Assembly (NCBI GenBank): GCA_025351985.1
Contig: JANXUW010000648.1
Span: forward strand, 1 to 8,136
Source: Pseudolysobacter sp.
Lineage (GTDB): Bacteria; Pseudomonadota; Gammaproteobacteria; Xanthomonadales; Rhodanobacteraceae
Length of the DNA: 8,136 nt
Direction: 5' to 3'
Made by a program: the position numbers and the translations under genes. The notes beneath the pieces are model-generated. The model saw only the letters and a list, made by a program, of their open reading frames with translations, was not told the origin of the DNA and made no database searches. This document shows positions 1 to 6,666 of the stretch, piece after piece (position 1 is the first letter of the stretch; each line of letters starts with the position of its first letter).

Positions 1-878
1 ATTTCCGGCGGCACGCCAGCGACCGCGAAACCGACGAAACGCGCGAGCGGCGTGAGACCGTAATCCTTGATCGCCTGTGCACTGGCGAGCAACACCGCAC
101 CTGCGCCATCCGACATTTGCGAAGAGTTACCCGCCGTGACCGAACCGCCGGCGCGAAAAACCGTTCGCAGTTTGCCGAGGCCTTCGATGCTGGTATCGGC
201 GCGCGGACCTTCGTCGGTATCGATCAGGCGCTGATCATTCTTGATGCCGCGTCCGGACAAATCCGGGTAATGATCGTCGAGCAGGAACGGCGCGATTTCG
301 TCCTTGAATTCGCCGGACGCAATCGCCGCAAGTGCACGCTGGTGACTGCGCAGGGCGAACGCATCCTGCGCATCGCGCGATACTTTCCACTGCTCCGCAA
401 CTTTCTCCGCGGTGATGCCCATGCCGTAAGCGATGGCGATATTTTCGTCGTTGAACACAGCCGGGTTGAACGCCACGGTGTGGCCCATCATCGGAATCAT
501 GCTCATGCTTTCGGTGCCGCCGGCGAGCATCAAATCGGCTTCGCCGAGACGGATGCGATCGGCCGCCATCGCCACGGCCTGCAGGCCGGACGAACAGAAT
601 CGATTGATCGTGACCGCCGAGACGACGTTCGGCAATCCGGCCAGCAACACGCCGATGCGCGCGACGTTCATGCCTTGCTCGGCCTCGGGCATGGCGCAGC
701 CGATCACGGCATCGTCGATGCGCGAACGATCCACGCTCGGCACCTGGTCGAGCGCGGCGCGCAACACGTGCGCGAGCAGATCGTCCGGGCGCGTATTGCG
801 GAACATGCCGCGCGGCGCCTTGCCCACAGGGCTGCGCACGCTGGCGACGATATAGGCTTCTTGTACTTGTTTGCTCAT
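1..878 (-). CDS. fadA: Acyl-CoA thiolase (acetyl-CoA C-acyltransferase), 3'-truncated by window edge
   Basis: This enzyme performs the last step of beta-oxidation: thiolytic cleavage of 3-ketoacyl-CoA to acetyl-CoA and a shortened acyl-CoA, in the cytoplasm. The first 292 residues are present. Reading begins at ATG 878-876 (MSKQVQEAYIVASVR) and stays open to base 1. Thiolase hallmarks seen are Cys95 in NRFCSSGLQ (the acyl-accepting nucleophile), GGTESMS at about 120-126, and TAGNSSQMSDGAGA at 248-261. The C-terminal GHP histidine and the CxG cysteine motifs lie outside the window, so roughly a quarter of a normal 390-400 residue thiolase is missing. AAGGA about nine bases upstream of the ATG is a plausible ribosome site. 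It follows the dehydrogenase/hydratase gene by 83 bp on the same strand, the usual partner arrangement. Substrate chain length cannot be read from the sequence; an acetyl-CoA acetyltransferase label is the main alternative. Confidence 0.93.
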   Translation of the reverse strand, partial: MSKQVQEAYIVASVRSPVGKAPRGMFRNTRPDDLLAHVLRAALDQVPSVDRSRIDDAVIGCAMPEAEQGMNVARIGVLLAGLPNVVSAVTINRFCSSGLQAVAMAADRIRLGEADLMLAGGTESMSMIPMMGHTVAFNPAVFNDENIAIAYGMGITAEKVAEQWKVSRDAQDAFALRSHQRALAAIASGEFKDEIAPFLLDDHYPDLSGRGIKNDQRLIDTDEGPRADTSIEGLGKLRTVFRAGGSVTAGNSSQMSDGAGAVLLASAQAIKDYGLTPLARFVGFAVAGVPPE

Positions 879-901
879 TGCAGTTTTTCCTTGGTCGGCG
901 C

Positions 902-919
902 GATCAGTGCGCGCTGAAT
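902..919. repeat. Imperfect 18-bp direct repeat, copy 1 (fadN-fadA spacer)
   Basis: GATCAGTGCGCGCTGAAT here matches GATCAGAGCGCGTTGAAT at 945-962 in 16 of 18 positions, with a 43-bp offset. Both copies lie in the spacer between the hydratase/dehydrogenase stop and the thiolase start. No function is evident; a local duplication is the simplest reading. Confidence 0.6.
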
Positions 920-944
920 GAATTTGTGCCGGTTCGTCGTGCCG

Positions 945-962
945 GATCAGAGCGCGTTGAAT
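945..962. repeat. Imperfect 18-bp direct repeat, copy 2 (at the fadN stop)
   Basis: This is the second copy of the repeat at 902-919, with two mismatches. Its right edge touches the last base of the fadN stop codon (962-964 on the minus strand). A shorter 7-bp repeat, GTGCCGG, also occurs between the copies (926-932 and 939-945, the second overlapping this copy by one base), so the whole spacer has a duplicated look. Confidence 0.6.
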
Positions 963-3334
963 CAGTTCCGCAGCGGTTTGCCGGTCTTGAGCGTGTACAT
1001 CACACGTTCCTGGGTCTTCGGCATTTGCGCGAGGGCGACAAAATGCTTGCGTTCCAGATCCAGCAGCCATTGTTCGTCGACCGCGCTGCCACGTTCGATC
1101 ACACCGCCGCACAGCGTGTCGGCGATGCGACTGCTGACTTCGAAATCATGCGGCGAGATGAAACGGCCTTCGAGCATGTTGACGAGACTGGCCTTGAAAC
1201 TGGCCGTGCCGACATCGCCAGCGACGCTGATCGCGCGCGCCGGCAACGGCGGGCGATAACCACGTTCGGCCAATGCACGCGCCTCGGTGATCGCGACGTA
1301 AAGCAGTTCGTAGGCGTTGAAGACCACGGTGTCGGTAGGACGCAGCAGGCCAAGTTCCTTTGCTTCGAGCGCACTCGCGGAAACCTTGGCCATCGCGATC
1401 GTCTCGAACGAATTTTTCAGCACGTCGAAGACGTCGCCGCCGACGGCATTCTGTGCGGCGCGCAACGCGAGTTCCTTCAAGCCGCCGCCGGCAGGCAACA
1501 AGCCAACGCCGGCCTCGACCAAGCCGATATAACTTTCCAGTGCGGCCACGGTCTTGGCGCTGTGCATCGGGAATTCGCAACCGCCGCCGAAGGCCATGCC
1601 GCGGATCGCCGAGACCACCGGCACCAGCGAGTTCTTGATGCGCATGCTGGTCTGCTGGAACTGATTCACGCCTTGCTCGAATTCATCGATCTTGCCGGCC
1701 GCCAGCGAAGCGCTGGCCGCGCTGAGGTCGGCGCCGGCAGAGAACGGTTCGCCGAATTGCCAGATGACCATGCCGGCGAGATGCTGCTCGGCATGTGTGA
1801 TCGCCTGCTGGATGCCTTCGAGCACGCCGGCGCTGATCGTGTTCATCTTGGTTTTGAAACTGAGGATGCCGATGTCCTGATCGAGATACCAGAAACGCAC
1901 CGCATCGGTCTCGAAAATCGTCGTGCCGGGACTCGGCGTTTCGCCGAGGATGCGATCCGGGAAATACTGGCGTTTGTAGACCGGATTTTCCGAGCGCGCA
2001 CGCAGGCCGCCGATACTCGGCGCGAACGAGCCTCGTGCTTCGTGCACGCCGTCGCGACCGTCGAGCACCCAGTCGGGCAACGGCGCATTGCTCATCGCGC
2101 GGCCCGCGGCGATATCCTCGTTGATCCAGCTCGCCACCTGTTTCCAGCCGGCTTCCTGCCAGATTTCGAACGGGCCTTGTTTCCAGCCGTAGCCCCAGCG
2201 GATTGCAAAATCCACGTCGCGCGCGTTGTCGGCAATCGCGGCGAGGTGATAAGCGGTGTAGTGGAACAGATCACGCAACGACGCCCACAAGAACTGCGCT
2301 TGCGGATCTGCGCTCGCGCGCAATTTTGCGAGGCGCTCGGGCGCGGCCTTGATCTTGAGGATCGTCGCGACTTCATCGCTGACTGTGCCGGTTTCCTTGA
2401 CGTAGTCGCGCTTGGCCGGATCGAGTACGAGGATGTCCTTGCCAACTTTGCGGTAAAAACCCGCACCGGTTTTCTGGCCGAGCGCGCCTTGCGCAACGAG
2501 ACCGGACAGCCAATCAGGGGCCTTGAAATATGCGTGCCACGGATCGTCGGGCAAGGTGTCATCCATGGTCTTGATGACATGCCCCATCGTGTCCAGACCG
2601 ACCACGTCGGCCGTGCGATAGGTCGCGCTCTTTGGACGCCCGATCGCCGGGCCGGTGAGGGCGTCGACGACATCGAAGCCGAGTCCGAGCGCCTGCGTGT
2701 GATACATCGCCGACAACATCGAAAACACGCCGATGCGATTGCCGATGAAGTTGGGTGTGTCTTTCGCAATCACGACGCCTTTGCCGAGTGTCGTGGTCAG
2801 GAATGCCTCGAGTCCGCTGACGACTTCCGGCAGCGTTTTCGCGCACGGAATCAGTTCGGCGAGATGCATGTAGCGTGGCGGATTGAAAAAATGCACGCCG
2901 CAGAAATGTTCGTGCAGATGCTCGGGAAGGACGTCCGCCAGCGCGTTGATGCTGAGGCCCGAAGTATTGCTCGCGAGGATCGAATCCTGCTTCAGATGCG
3001 GTGCAATCTTGGCGTAAAGGTCGCGCTTCCAGTCGATGCGTTCGGCAATCGCCTCGATCACCAGATCACATTCGCCGAGCAGCGCAAGATGCTGATCGTA
3101 ATTCGCCGGGATGATGCTCGCGGCGCGCGATTTGTCGGCCAGCGGTGCCGGGCTGAGCTTGCTCAGATTCTGGATCGCCTTCAGCACGATGCCGTTCGGA
3201 TCGCCGTCTTTGGCAGGCAGATCGAACAACAGGGTTTCGACATCGGCGTTGGTCAGGTGCGCGGCGATTTGCGCGCCCATGACGCCGGCCCCGAGGACGG
3301 CGGCCTTGCGTATGCGGAGTGGGGGAGTGCTCAT
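962..3334 (-). CDS. fadN: Bifunctional 3-hydroxyacyl-CoA dehydrogenase / enoyl-CoA hydratase, FadN-type
   Basis: This 790-residue protein carries the two middle steps of beta-oxidation: hydration of trans-2-enoyl-CoA and NAD-dependent oxidation of 3-hydroxyacyl-CoA. The dehydrogenase comes first. Its Rossmann motif GAGVMG is at 15-20, catalytic His148 lies in GVHFFNP, Glu160 in HLAELIP, and the family signature DTPNFIGNR at 192-200. A second dehydrogenase helical region with GYGWKQGPFE is near 381-390. The crotonase-fold hydratase is C-terminal: GADLS at 534-538, RGMAFGGGCEF at 578-588 with Glu587, and LVEAGVGLLPAGGG at 605-618 with Glu607; both catalytic glutamates appear present. This order is the reverse of E. 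coli FadB/FadJ and matches Bacillus FadN (about 790 residues). ATG 3334 is preceded by GAGGA four bases upstream. It sits 48 bp after the TetR gene and 83 bp before the thiolase, so one operon is likely. Many databases would label it fadB. Confidence 0.93.
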   Translation of the reverse strand: MSTPPLRIRKAAVLGAGVMGAQIAAHLTNADVETLLFDLPAKDGDPNGIVLKAIQNLSKLSPAPLADKSRAASIIPANYDQHLALLGECDLVIEAIAERIDWKRDLYAKIAPHLKQDSILASNTSGLSINALADVLPEHLHEHFCGVHFFNPPRYMHLAELIPCAKTLPEVVSGLEAFLTTTLGKGVVIAKDTPNFIGNRIGVFSMLSAMYHTQALGLGFDVVDALTGPAIGRPKSATYRTADVVGLDTMGHVIKTMDDTLPDDPWHAYFKAPDWLSGLVAQGALGQKTGAGFYRKVGKDILVLDPAKRDYVKETGTVSDEVATILKIKAAPERLAKLRASADPQAQFLWASLRDLFHYTAYHLAAIADNARDVDFAIRWGYGWKQGPFEIWQEAGWKQVASWINEDIAAGRAMSNAPLPDWVLDGRDGVHEARGSFAPSIGGLRARSENPVYKRQYFPDRILGETPSPGTTIFETDAVRFWYLDQDIGILSFKTKMNTISAGVLEGIQQAITHAEQHLAGMVIWQFGEPFSAGADLSAASASLAAGKIDEFEQGVNQFQQTSMRIKNSLVPVVSAIRGMAFGGGCEFPMHSAKTVAALESYIGLVEAGVGLLPAGGGLKELALRAAQNAVGGDVFDVLKNSFETIAMAKVSASALEAKELGLLRPTDTVVFNAYELLYVAITEARALAERGYRPPLPARAISVAGDVGTASFKASLVNMLEGRFISPHDFEVSSRIADTLCGGVIERGSAVDEQWLLDLERKHFVALAQMPKTQERVMYTLKTGKPLRN

Positions 3335-3382
3335 GCGTTCCTCGGATTGCGTGGGAAGGAGTGGGTGAATAAAGATGCGGGA

Positions 3383-4003
3383 CTAGCGTTCGCGCAGACC
3401 GGCCGATGCAAACTTGATCAAATGTTCGGCGGCCAGTTCGCAATGGGCTTGCTCGGAAACTGCGCCACGACGTTTGATGACGCCGAAATCCGCCATGGCA
3501 TACGTCAAGGCACCGCTGACGATATCAAGGCGCCAGTACAATTCCTGCTTATCGAGTGTCGGCAGCAACGCGGCAAACGCGGCGGCGAATTCTTTCAGTA
3601 CATGGCCATAATTATCGGACAGGAATTTGCGTAGGCTTTCGTTGTGCTCGGCATATGCGCGTGCCAGAACACGTACAAAGGCGCCGCCGCCGTTGCGATC
3701 GAGCGACAGCGCCAATGCCGGTTTGATGAACGCGGCGAGGATGTCTTCGAGGCGTGGATTTGCTTCTGCTTGTGCGGCGCGCAAGGTGCTCAATCGCTGC
3801 GCGTTCAGTTCATCGAGTCGCCGCCGGAAAACTTCGTTGATGAGGTTTTCTTTCGAACCGAAATGATAGTTGACAGCGGCCAGATTGACGTTCGCCGCGG
3901 AGGTCACTTGGCGCAATGAAGCGCCCGCAAAACCATGCTGTGCAAAGAGCATTTCTGCAGCGCCGAGAATGCGTTCCTTGGTTGAGAATTGCATGGTATT
4001 CAC
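3383..4003 (-). CDS. psrA: TetR-family transcriptional regulator, PsrA-like (fatty-acid responsive)
   Basis: This is a 206-residue DNA-binding repressor. The TetR N-terminal domain runs from about 8 to 55, with the helix-turn-helix around 29-48 ending in the typical VNLAAVNYHFGSKENLI. The ligand-binding half contains SLRKFLSDNYGHVLKEF (123-139) and ELYWRLDIVSGALTYAM (154-170). From memory, both align well with Pseudomonas PsrA, a regulator of fatty-acid degradation that responds to long-chain fatty acids. The start is GTG 4003, because AGGAA (4015-4011 on the minus strand) lies seven bases upstream; ATG 3994 is the alternative and lacks a well-placed site. The gene is first in an apparent operon with beta-oxidation genes. 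A PsrA-type operator overlaps the promoter about 105 bp upstream, which strongly supports the role. The family is certain. The orthology is inferred; a generic FadR-like TetR repressor is the alternative. Confidence 0.88.
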   Translation of the reverse strand: MNTMQFSTKERILGAAEMLFAQHGFAGASLRQVTSAANVNLAAVNYHFGSKENLINEVFRRRLDELNAQRLSTLRAAQAEANPRLEDILAAFIKPALALSLDRNGGGAFVRVLARAYAEHNESLRKFLSDNYGHVLKEFAAAFAALLPTLDKQELYWRLDIVSGALTYAMADFGVIKRRGAVSEQAHCELAAEHLIKFASAGLRER

Positions 4004-4010
4004 TTCGGAA

Positions 4011-4015
4011 TTCCT
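4011..4015 (-). promoter_or_regulatory. Ribosome binding site that decides the psrA GTG start
   Basis: AGGAA on the minus strand lies seven bases before GTG 4003 but sixteen before ATG 3994. This spacing favours the GTG and adds MNT to the N-terminus. Confidence 0.6.
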
Positions 4016-4029
4016 GGGTTGGTGGGTGT

Positions 4030-4067
4030 CGGACAGTCACACATTGTGCTGCGGAGCACCTTGTCCG
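4030..4067 (-). promoter_or_regulatory. Possible two-tier stem-loop in the psrA 5' leader
   Basis: CGGACA (4030-4035) and TGTCCG (4062-4067) form a perfect 6-bp outer stem. Inside it GTGCT (4046-4050) and AGCAC (4055-4059) form a 5-bp hairpin with a four-base loop. An alternative pairing, GCGGA (4051-4055) with TCCGC (4064-4068), would exclude both stems. The element lies between the inferred transcription start and the GTG start of psrA. No T-tract follows, so it is not a standard terminator. Function unknown. Confidence 0.35.
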
Positions 4068-4107
4068 CCTAGCGTCCCGCACGCCAAAAATCGGTTCCCG
4101 GCGCGTA

Positions 4108-4123
4108 TCAAACGAACGTTTGA
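4108..4123. promoter_or_regulatory. PsrA-type operator
   Basis: TCAAACGAACGTTTGA is a near-perfect palindrome whose CAAAC-GAAC-GTTTG core fits the operator described for Pseudomonas PsrA (CAAAC, 2-4 bases, GTTTG). It abuts the -10 box of the minus-strand promoter and covers about -6 to +10 of the expected transcript. Bound protein should therefore block initiation at the psrA-fadN-fadA operon. The binding itself is inferred. Confidence 0.8.
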
Positions 4124-4152
4124 AGCATAAGAGCTGGCGCCACGCAGGTCAA
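4124..4152 (-). promoter_or_regulatory. Sigma70-type promoter of the psrA-fadN-fadA operon
   Basis: On the minus strand TTGACC (4152-4147) and TATGCT (4129-4124) are separated by exactly 17 bp; each box is close to consensus. The predicted start is near 4117, leaving a leader of about 114 bases before GTG 4003. The operator directly follows the -10 box. A lone CAAAC half-site (4150-4154) overlaps the -35 edge and is probably chance. Confidence 0.7.
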
Positions 4153-4188
4153 ACCCGCGCAAGATCGGTAAATAATTGAAATCAGTGC

Positions 4189-4217
4189 TTAATAATTTTG
4201 CAAAAATGAATTAGAAT
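4189..4217 (+). promoter_or_regulatory. Weak candidate promoter for ndk
   Basis: TAGAAT (4212-4217) is one base from the -10 consensus and has TTAATA (4189-4194) 17 bp upstream as a poor -35 box. It lies in the AT-rich patch and would give a leader of roughly 110 bases. No better plus-strand pair was found by eye before ndk, but a more downstream start, for example near TATGTT (4263-4268), is possible. Confidence 0.3.
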
Positions 4218-4333
4218 CAACGACGGGTATCTCTGCTAAGCCCTCGCTATCGCAGCAAGTTTTATGTTTTCTTGCAATAGCATCAGCACTGCCCTCACAT
4301 TTCGATCACATCATCTACACATCCGGAGTTCCC

Positions 4334-4762
4334 ATGGCGCTGGAGCGCACTCTATCCATCATCAAACCTGATGCCGTTGCCAAGAACGTCATCGGTCAGA
4401 TTTATGCTCGTTTCGAATCCGCTGGACTGAAGATCGTCGCCGCCAAGATGAAGCAACTCTCGCGCGCCGAAGCCGAAGGTTTCTACGCGGTGCACAGTGC
4501 GCGACCGTTTTTCAAGGCGCTGGTCGAATTCATGATTTCCGGCCCGGTAATGATCCAAGCCCTCGAAGGCGAGAACGCCGTGCTCAAGCACCGTGACCTG
4601 ATGGGCGCGACCAATCCGAAGGAAGCGGCCGCTGGCACCATTCGTGCGGACTTCGCCGACAGCATCGACGCCAATGCCGTGCACGGCTCGGATGCCGTCG
4701 ATACCGCCAAGAACGAAATCGCGTATTTCTTCTCGGCGATCGAAGTCAACTCGCGCGCTTGA
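4334..4762 (+). CDS. ndk: Nucleoside diphosphate kinase
   Basis: Ndk transfers the gamma-phosphate of ATP to nucleoside diphosphates through a phosphohistidine intermediate, balancing cytoplasmic NTP and dNTP pools. The protein is 142 residues, a normal bacterial length. It opens with [20 protein letters not shown], containing the conserved KPDAV segment. ARPFF (56-60) precedes the substrate-binding region, [10 protein letters not shown] is at 86-95, and catalytic His117 sits in NAVHGSDA. The last residue of that motif is Ala where many family members have Ser; this is a minor variation and the histidine is intact. GGAG (4325-4328) lies five bases before the ATG. The gene starts the plus-strand cluster and is followed by rlmN after only 19 bp with no terminator-like hairpin, so co-transcription is likely. 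Confidence 0.98.
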   Translation: MALERTLSIIKPDAVAKNVIGQIYARFESAGLKIVAAKMKQLSRAEAEGFYAVHSARPFFKALVEFMISGPVMIQALEGENAVLKHRDLMGATNPKEAAAGTIRADFADSIDANAVHGSDAVDTAKNEIAYFFSAIEVNSRA

Positions 4763-4781
4763 TCTCAGGCAGAAAATAACC

Positions 4782-5903
4782 GTGACGACCGCCATCCAGC
4801 CTGTGACCAATCTGTTCGATCTCGATCGAGCCGGGCTGGAGGCGTTTTTCATCGGCCTGGGCGAGAAGAAATTCCGCGCTCAGCAGGTGATGAAATGGAT
4901 GTATCACCAGCAAGTCATAAACTTTGAGCAGATGACCGATCTTGGCAAGGGCTTGCGCGACAAGCTCAACACCCACGCCGAGCTGCGCCTGCCGAAAATC
5001 CTGCATGAGCAACAATCCAGCGATGGCACCTGCAAGTGGGTGCTGGAGTTGGAGGGCGGCAATGCCGTCGAGACCGTATTCATTCCGGAAGCAAACCGCG
5101 GCACATTGTGTGTTTCATCGCAGATCGGTTGCGGATTGAACTGCAGTTTTTGTTCGACCGGCACGCAAGGCTTCAACCGCGATCTGACTACGGCAGAGGT
5201 CATCGGGCAGGTCTGGATCGCCGCAAACTCACTCGGCAGCAAACATCGCGGTGCGCGTCGCATCACCAATGTGGTGATGATGGGCATGGGCGAGCCGCTG
5301 CTGAATTTCGACAACGTCGTGCCGGCAATGAGCCTGATGCGCGACGACTATGGCTTTGGTCTGGCCAGCCGTCGCGTCACCCTTTCAACGGCAGGCTTGG
5401 TGCCGATGATTGATCGCCTGAATGCGGAGAGCGATGTTGCGCTGGCCGTGTCACTGCACGCACCGGATGACGAACTGCGCACGCAACTTGTGCCGCTCAA
5501 CAAGAAATATCCAATCGCCGAACTCATGGCCGCGTGCCAGCGTTATGCCGCGCGCAAGGCCAAGACCCAGATCACGTTCGAATACACCTTGATGAAAGGA
5601 ATCAACGATAAACCGGAACAGGCGCGCGCGCTGGTCAAACTGCTGCGTCGCGTGCCATCCAAATTGAATCTGATTCCGTTCAACCCGTTTCCCGGCACCA
5701 AATACGAACGCTCGGAGCCGATGGTCATTGCGGCGTTCCAGAAGATCGTCATGGATGGTGGCTTGATTGCAACCGTGCGTCGCACACGCGGCGACGATAT
5801 CGATGCCGCCTGCGGCCAACTCGTTGGCAAGGTGATGGATCGCACACGTCGCCAGGCGGATTTCCGCCGGCGCATCGAAGCGGAAGTGCATGTCACGCCG
5901 TAG
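4782..5903 (+). CDS. rlmN: Dual-specificity rRNA/tRNA adenine-C2 methyltransferase RlmN
   Basis: RlmN is a radical-SAM enzyme that methylates C2 of A2503 in 23S rRNA and of A37 in some tRNAs, supporting translational accuracy. From GTG 4782 the protein has 373 residues, the family norm. The [4Fe-4S] ligands are Cys117, Cys121 and Cys124 in CGLNCSFC. Cys110 in RGTLCVSSQ and Cys344 in [11 protein letters not shown] correspond to the two catalytic cysteines of the E. coli enzyme (118 and 355). [12 protein letters not shown] (164-175) is the typical SAM-binding segment. No in-frame ATG precedes the conserved N-terminal region; the first is at QQVMKW, too far in. GTG 4782 just after ndk is preferred, GTG 4803 is possible, and the ribosome site is weak for both. 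The longer in-frame extension back to 4644 overlaps ndk and is not credible. The 3' end overlaps pilW by 14 bp. Confidence 0.96.
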   Translation: MTTAIQPVTNLFDLDRAGLEAFFIGLGEKKFRAQQVMKWMYHQQVINFEQMTDLGKGLRDKLNTHAELRLPKILHEQQSSDGTCKWVLELEGGNAVETVFIPEANRGTLCVSSQIGCGLNCSFCSTGTQGFNRDLTTAEVIGQVWIAANSLGSKHRGARRITNVVMMGMGEPLLNFDNVVPAMSLMRDDYGFGLASRRVTLSTAGLVPMIDRLNAESDVALAVSLHAPDDELRTQLVPLNKKYPIAELMAACQRYAARKAKTQITFEYTLMKGINDKPEQARALVKLLRRVPSKLNLIPFNPFPGTKYERSEPMVIAAFQKIVMDGGLIATVRRTRGDDIDAACGQLVGKVMDRTRRQADFRRRIEAEVHVTP

Positions 5904-6666
5904 CCGCCATGTCATAGGCTCGGCTGCGCTGGCGTTGTGTCTGCTGTTGGCCGGTTGTGACGCGTCTACTGGCGGGCATGTCAAGAACTCCGACATGCAT
6001 GAAGCCGCCAAGGACAACACCGATCTGGGCCAGCGTTACATGCAGCAGGGCAAGCTCGATGTAGCGATGGAAAAACTGTTGAAGGCGTTGAAGTACGATC
6101 CCGGCTACGCCGATGCGCACACCGTCATTGCAGTTTTGTATGAGCGTATCGGCAACACCGCCGAGGCTGAGAATCATTACCGACGCGCCGCGGAGCTGAC
6201 TCCAAAGAACGGTGCTTCCAACCATAACTATGGTGTGTTTTTGTGCAAGGCGGCAAAATACGATCAGGCCGAACAATATTTTCAACGGGCGATCGCCGAT
6301 CCTTTCTACAAGACGCCTGCACTCGCTTACACCAACGCTGGTATCTGCATGTCCAAGGCCGGCAAACGTGATGTTGCCGAAGCCGATTTTCGCAAAGCGC
6401 TAGAGTTGAACCCGCAGAGTAGCGAATCACTTTTTGGTCTCGCGCAAATACAGTACGACAAGGCCGATTATTTTCATGCGCGTGCTTTCATGCAGCGCTT
6501 TGAAAGTCTGCAGCAAAGTGGGCCAGATGCGTTGTTGCTGGGGCGCAATATCGAATCGCAACTAGGTAATACCCAATCCGCGCAGGAATATGCCAAACGC
6601 CTGCGCGATGAATTTCCCGACTCCGAGCAGGCACACATGCCGGAAATCAACCATCCTTCATCATGA
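5890..6666 (+). CDS. pilW: Type IV pilus biogenesis/stability lipoprotein PilW (PilF)
   Basis: This 258-residue TPR lipoprotein is the pilotin family member needed for multimerisation and outer-membrane placement of the secretin PilQ in type IV pilus assembly. The N-terminus [10 protein letters not shown] is followed by a hydrophobic stretch and the lipobox LLAGC, so the mature protein should start at lipidated Cys23. About six TPR units follow between residues 43 and 244; the clearest are near 43-76, 77-110 and 146-178, for example [21 protein letters not shown]. The residue after the cysteine is Asp, which in E. coli keeps lipoproteins in the inner membrane, unexpected for an outer-membrane protein. 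GGAAG (5882-5886) lies three bases before the ATG, inside rlmN. The same rlmN-pilF-rodZ order in many gammaproteobacteria supports the assignment. A generic TPR lipoprotein is the only alternative. Confidence 0.92.
   Translation: MSRRSRHVIGSAALALCLLLAGCDASTGGHVKNSDMHEAAKDNTDLGQRYMQQGKLDVAMEKLLKALKYDPGYADAHTVIAVLYERIGNTAEAENHYRRAAELTPKNGASNHNYGVFLCKAAKYDQAEQYFQRAIADPFYKTPALAYTNAGICMSKAGKRDVAEADFRKALELNPQSSESLFGLAQIQYDKADYFHARAFMQRFESLQQSGPDALLLGRNIESQLGNTQSAQEYAKRLRDEFPDSEQAHMPEINHPSS

Larger units (their letters stand above)
4004..4333. other. Divergent intergenic region between psrA and ndk
   Basis: This 330-bp stretch has no credible gene. From left to right it holds the transcribed leader of psrA with a possible stem-loop (4030-4067), the PsrA-type operator (4108-4123), the minus-strand promoter (4124-4152), an AT-rich patch (about 4168-4218), a weak candidate plus-strand promoter (4189-4217), and the untranslated leader of ndk, ending in GGAG (4325-4328) five bases before the ATG. 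Confidence 0.75.

Noticed and set aside
117..917. A 266-codon plus-strand open frame antisense to the thiolase gene
   Set aside because: It lies almost wholly opposite the thiolase reading frame, is rich in Arg and His, and shows no family motif.
878..3634. A 918-codon open frame on the plus strand, antisense to fadN and part of psrA
   Set aside because: It is fully antisense to a clear enzyme gene with intact catalytic motifs. Its product is rich in Arg, His, Asp and Ala with no recognisable domain, as expected for antisense shadows of GC-rich genes. Its length is striking but not evidence of coding.
4150..4154. Second CAAAC half-site near the -35 box
   Set aside because: No partner GTTTG lies within a few bases; a lone pentamer is expected by chance.
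4255..4275. GCAAG...CTTGC inverted repeat with T-rich loop in the ndk leader
   Set aside because: A 5-bp stem with an 11-base loop and no following T-tract is too weak to call a terminator or regulatory hairpin.
4644..4781. In-frame upstream extension of rlmN starting inside ndk
   Set aside because: The extra 46 residues overlap ndk in another frame, are Ser/Thr/Arg-rich, and are not part of any RlmN family protein I know. GTG 4782 gives the normal length.
4352..4852. A 166-codon minus-strand open frame opposite ndk and the rlmN start
   Set aside because: It is antisense to the highly conserved ndk gene and resembles no known family.
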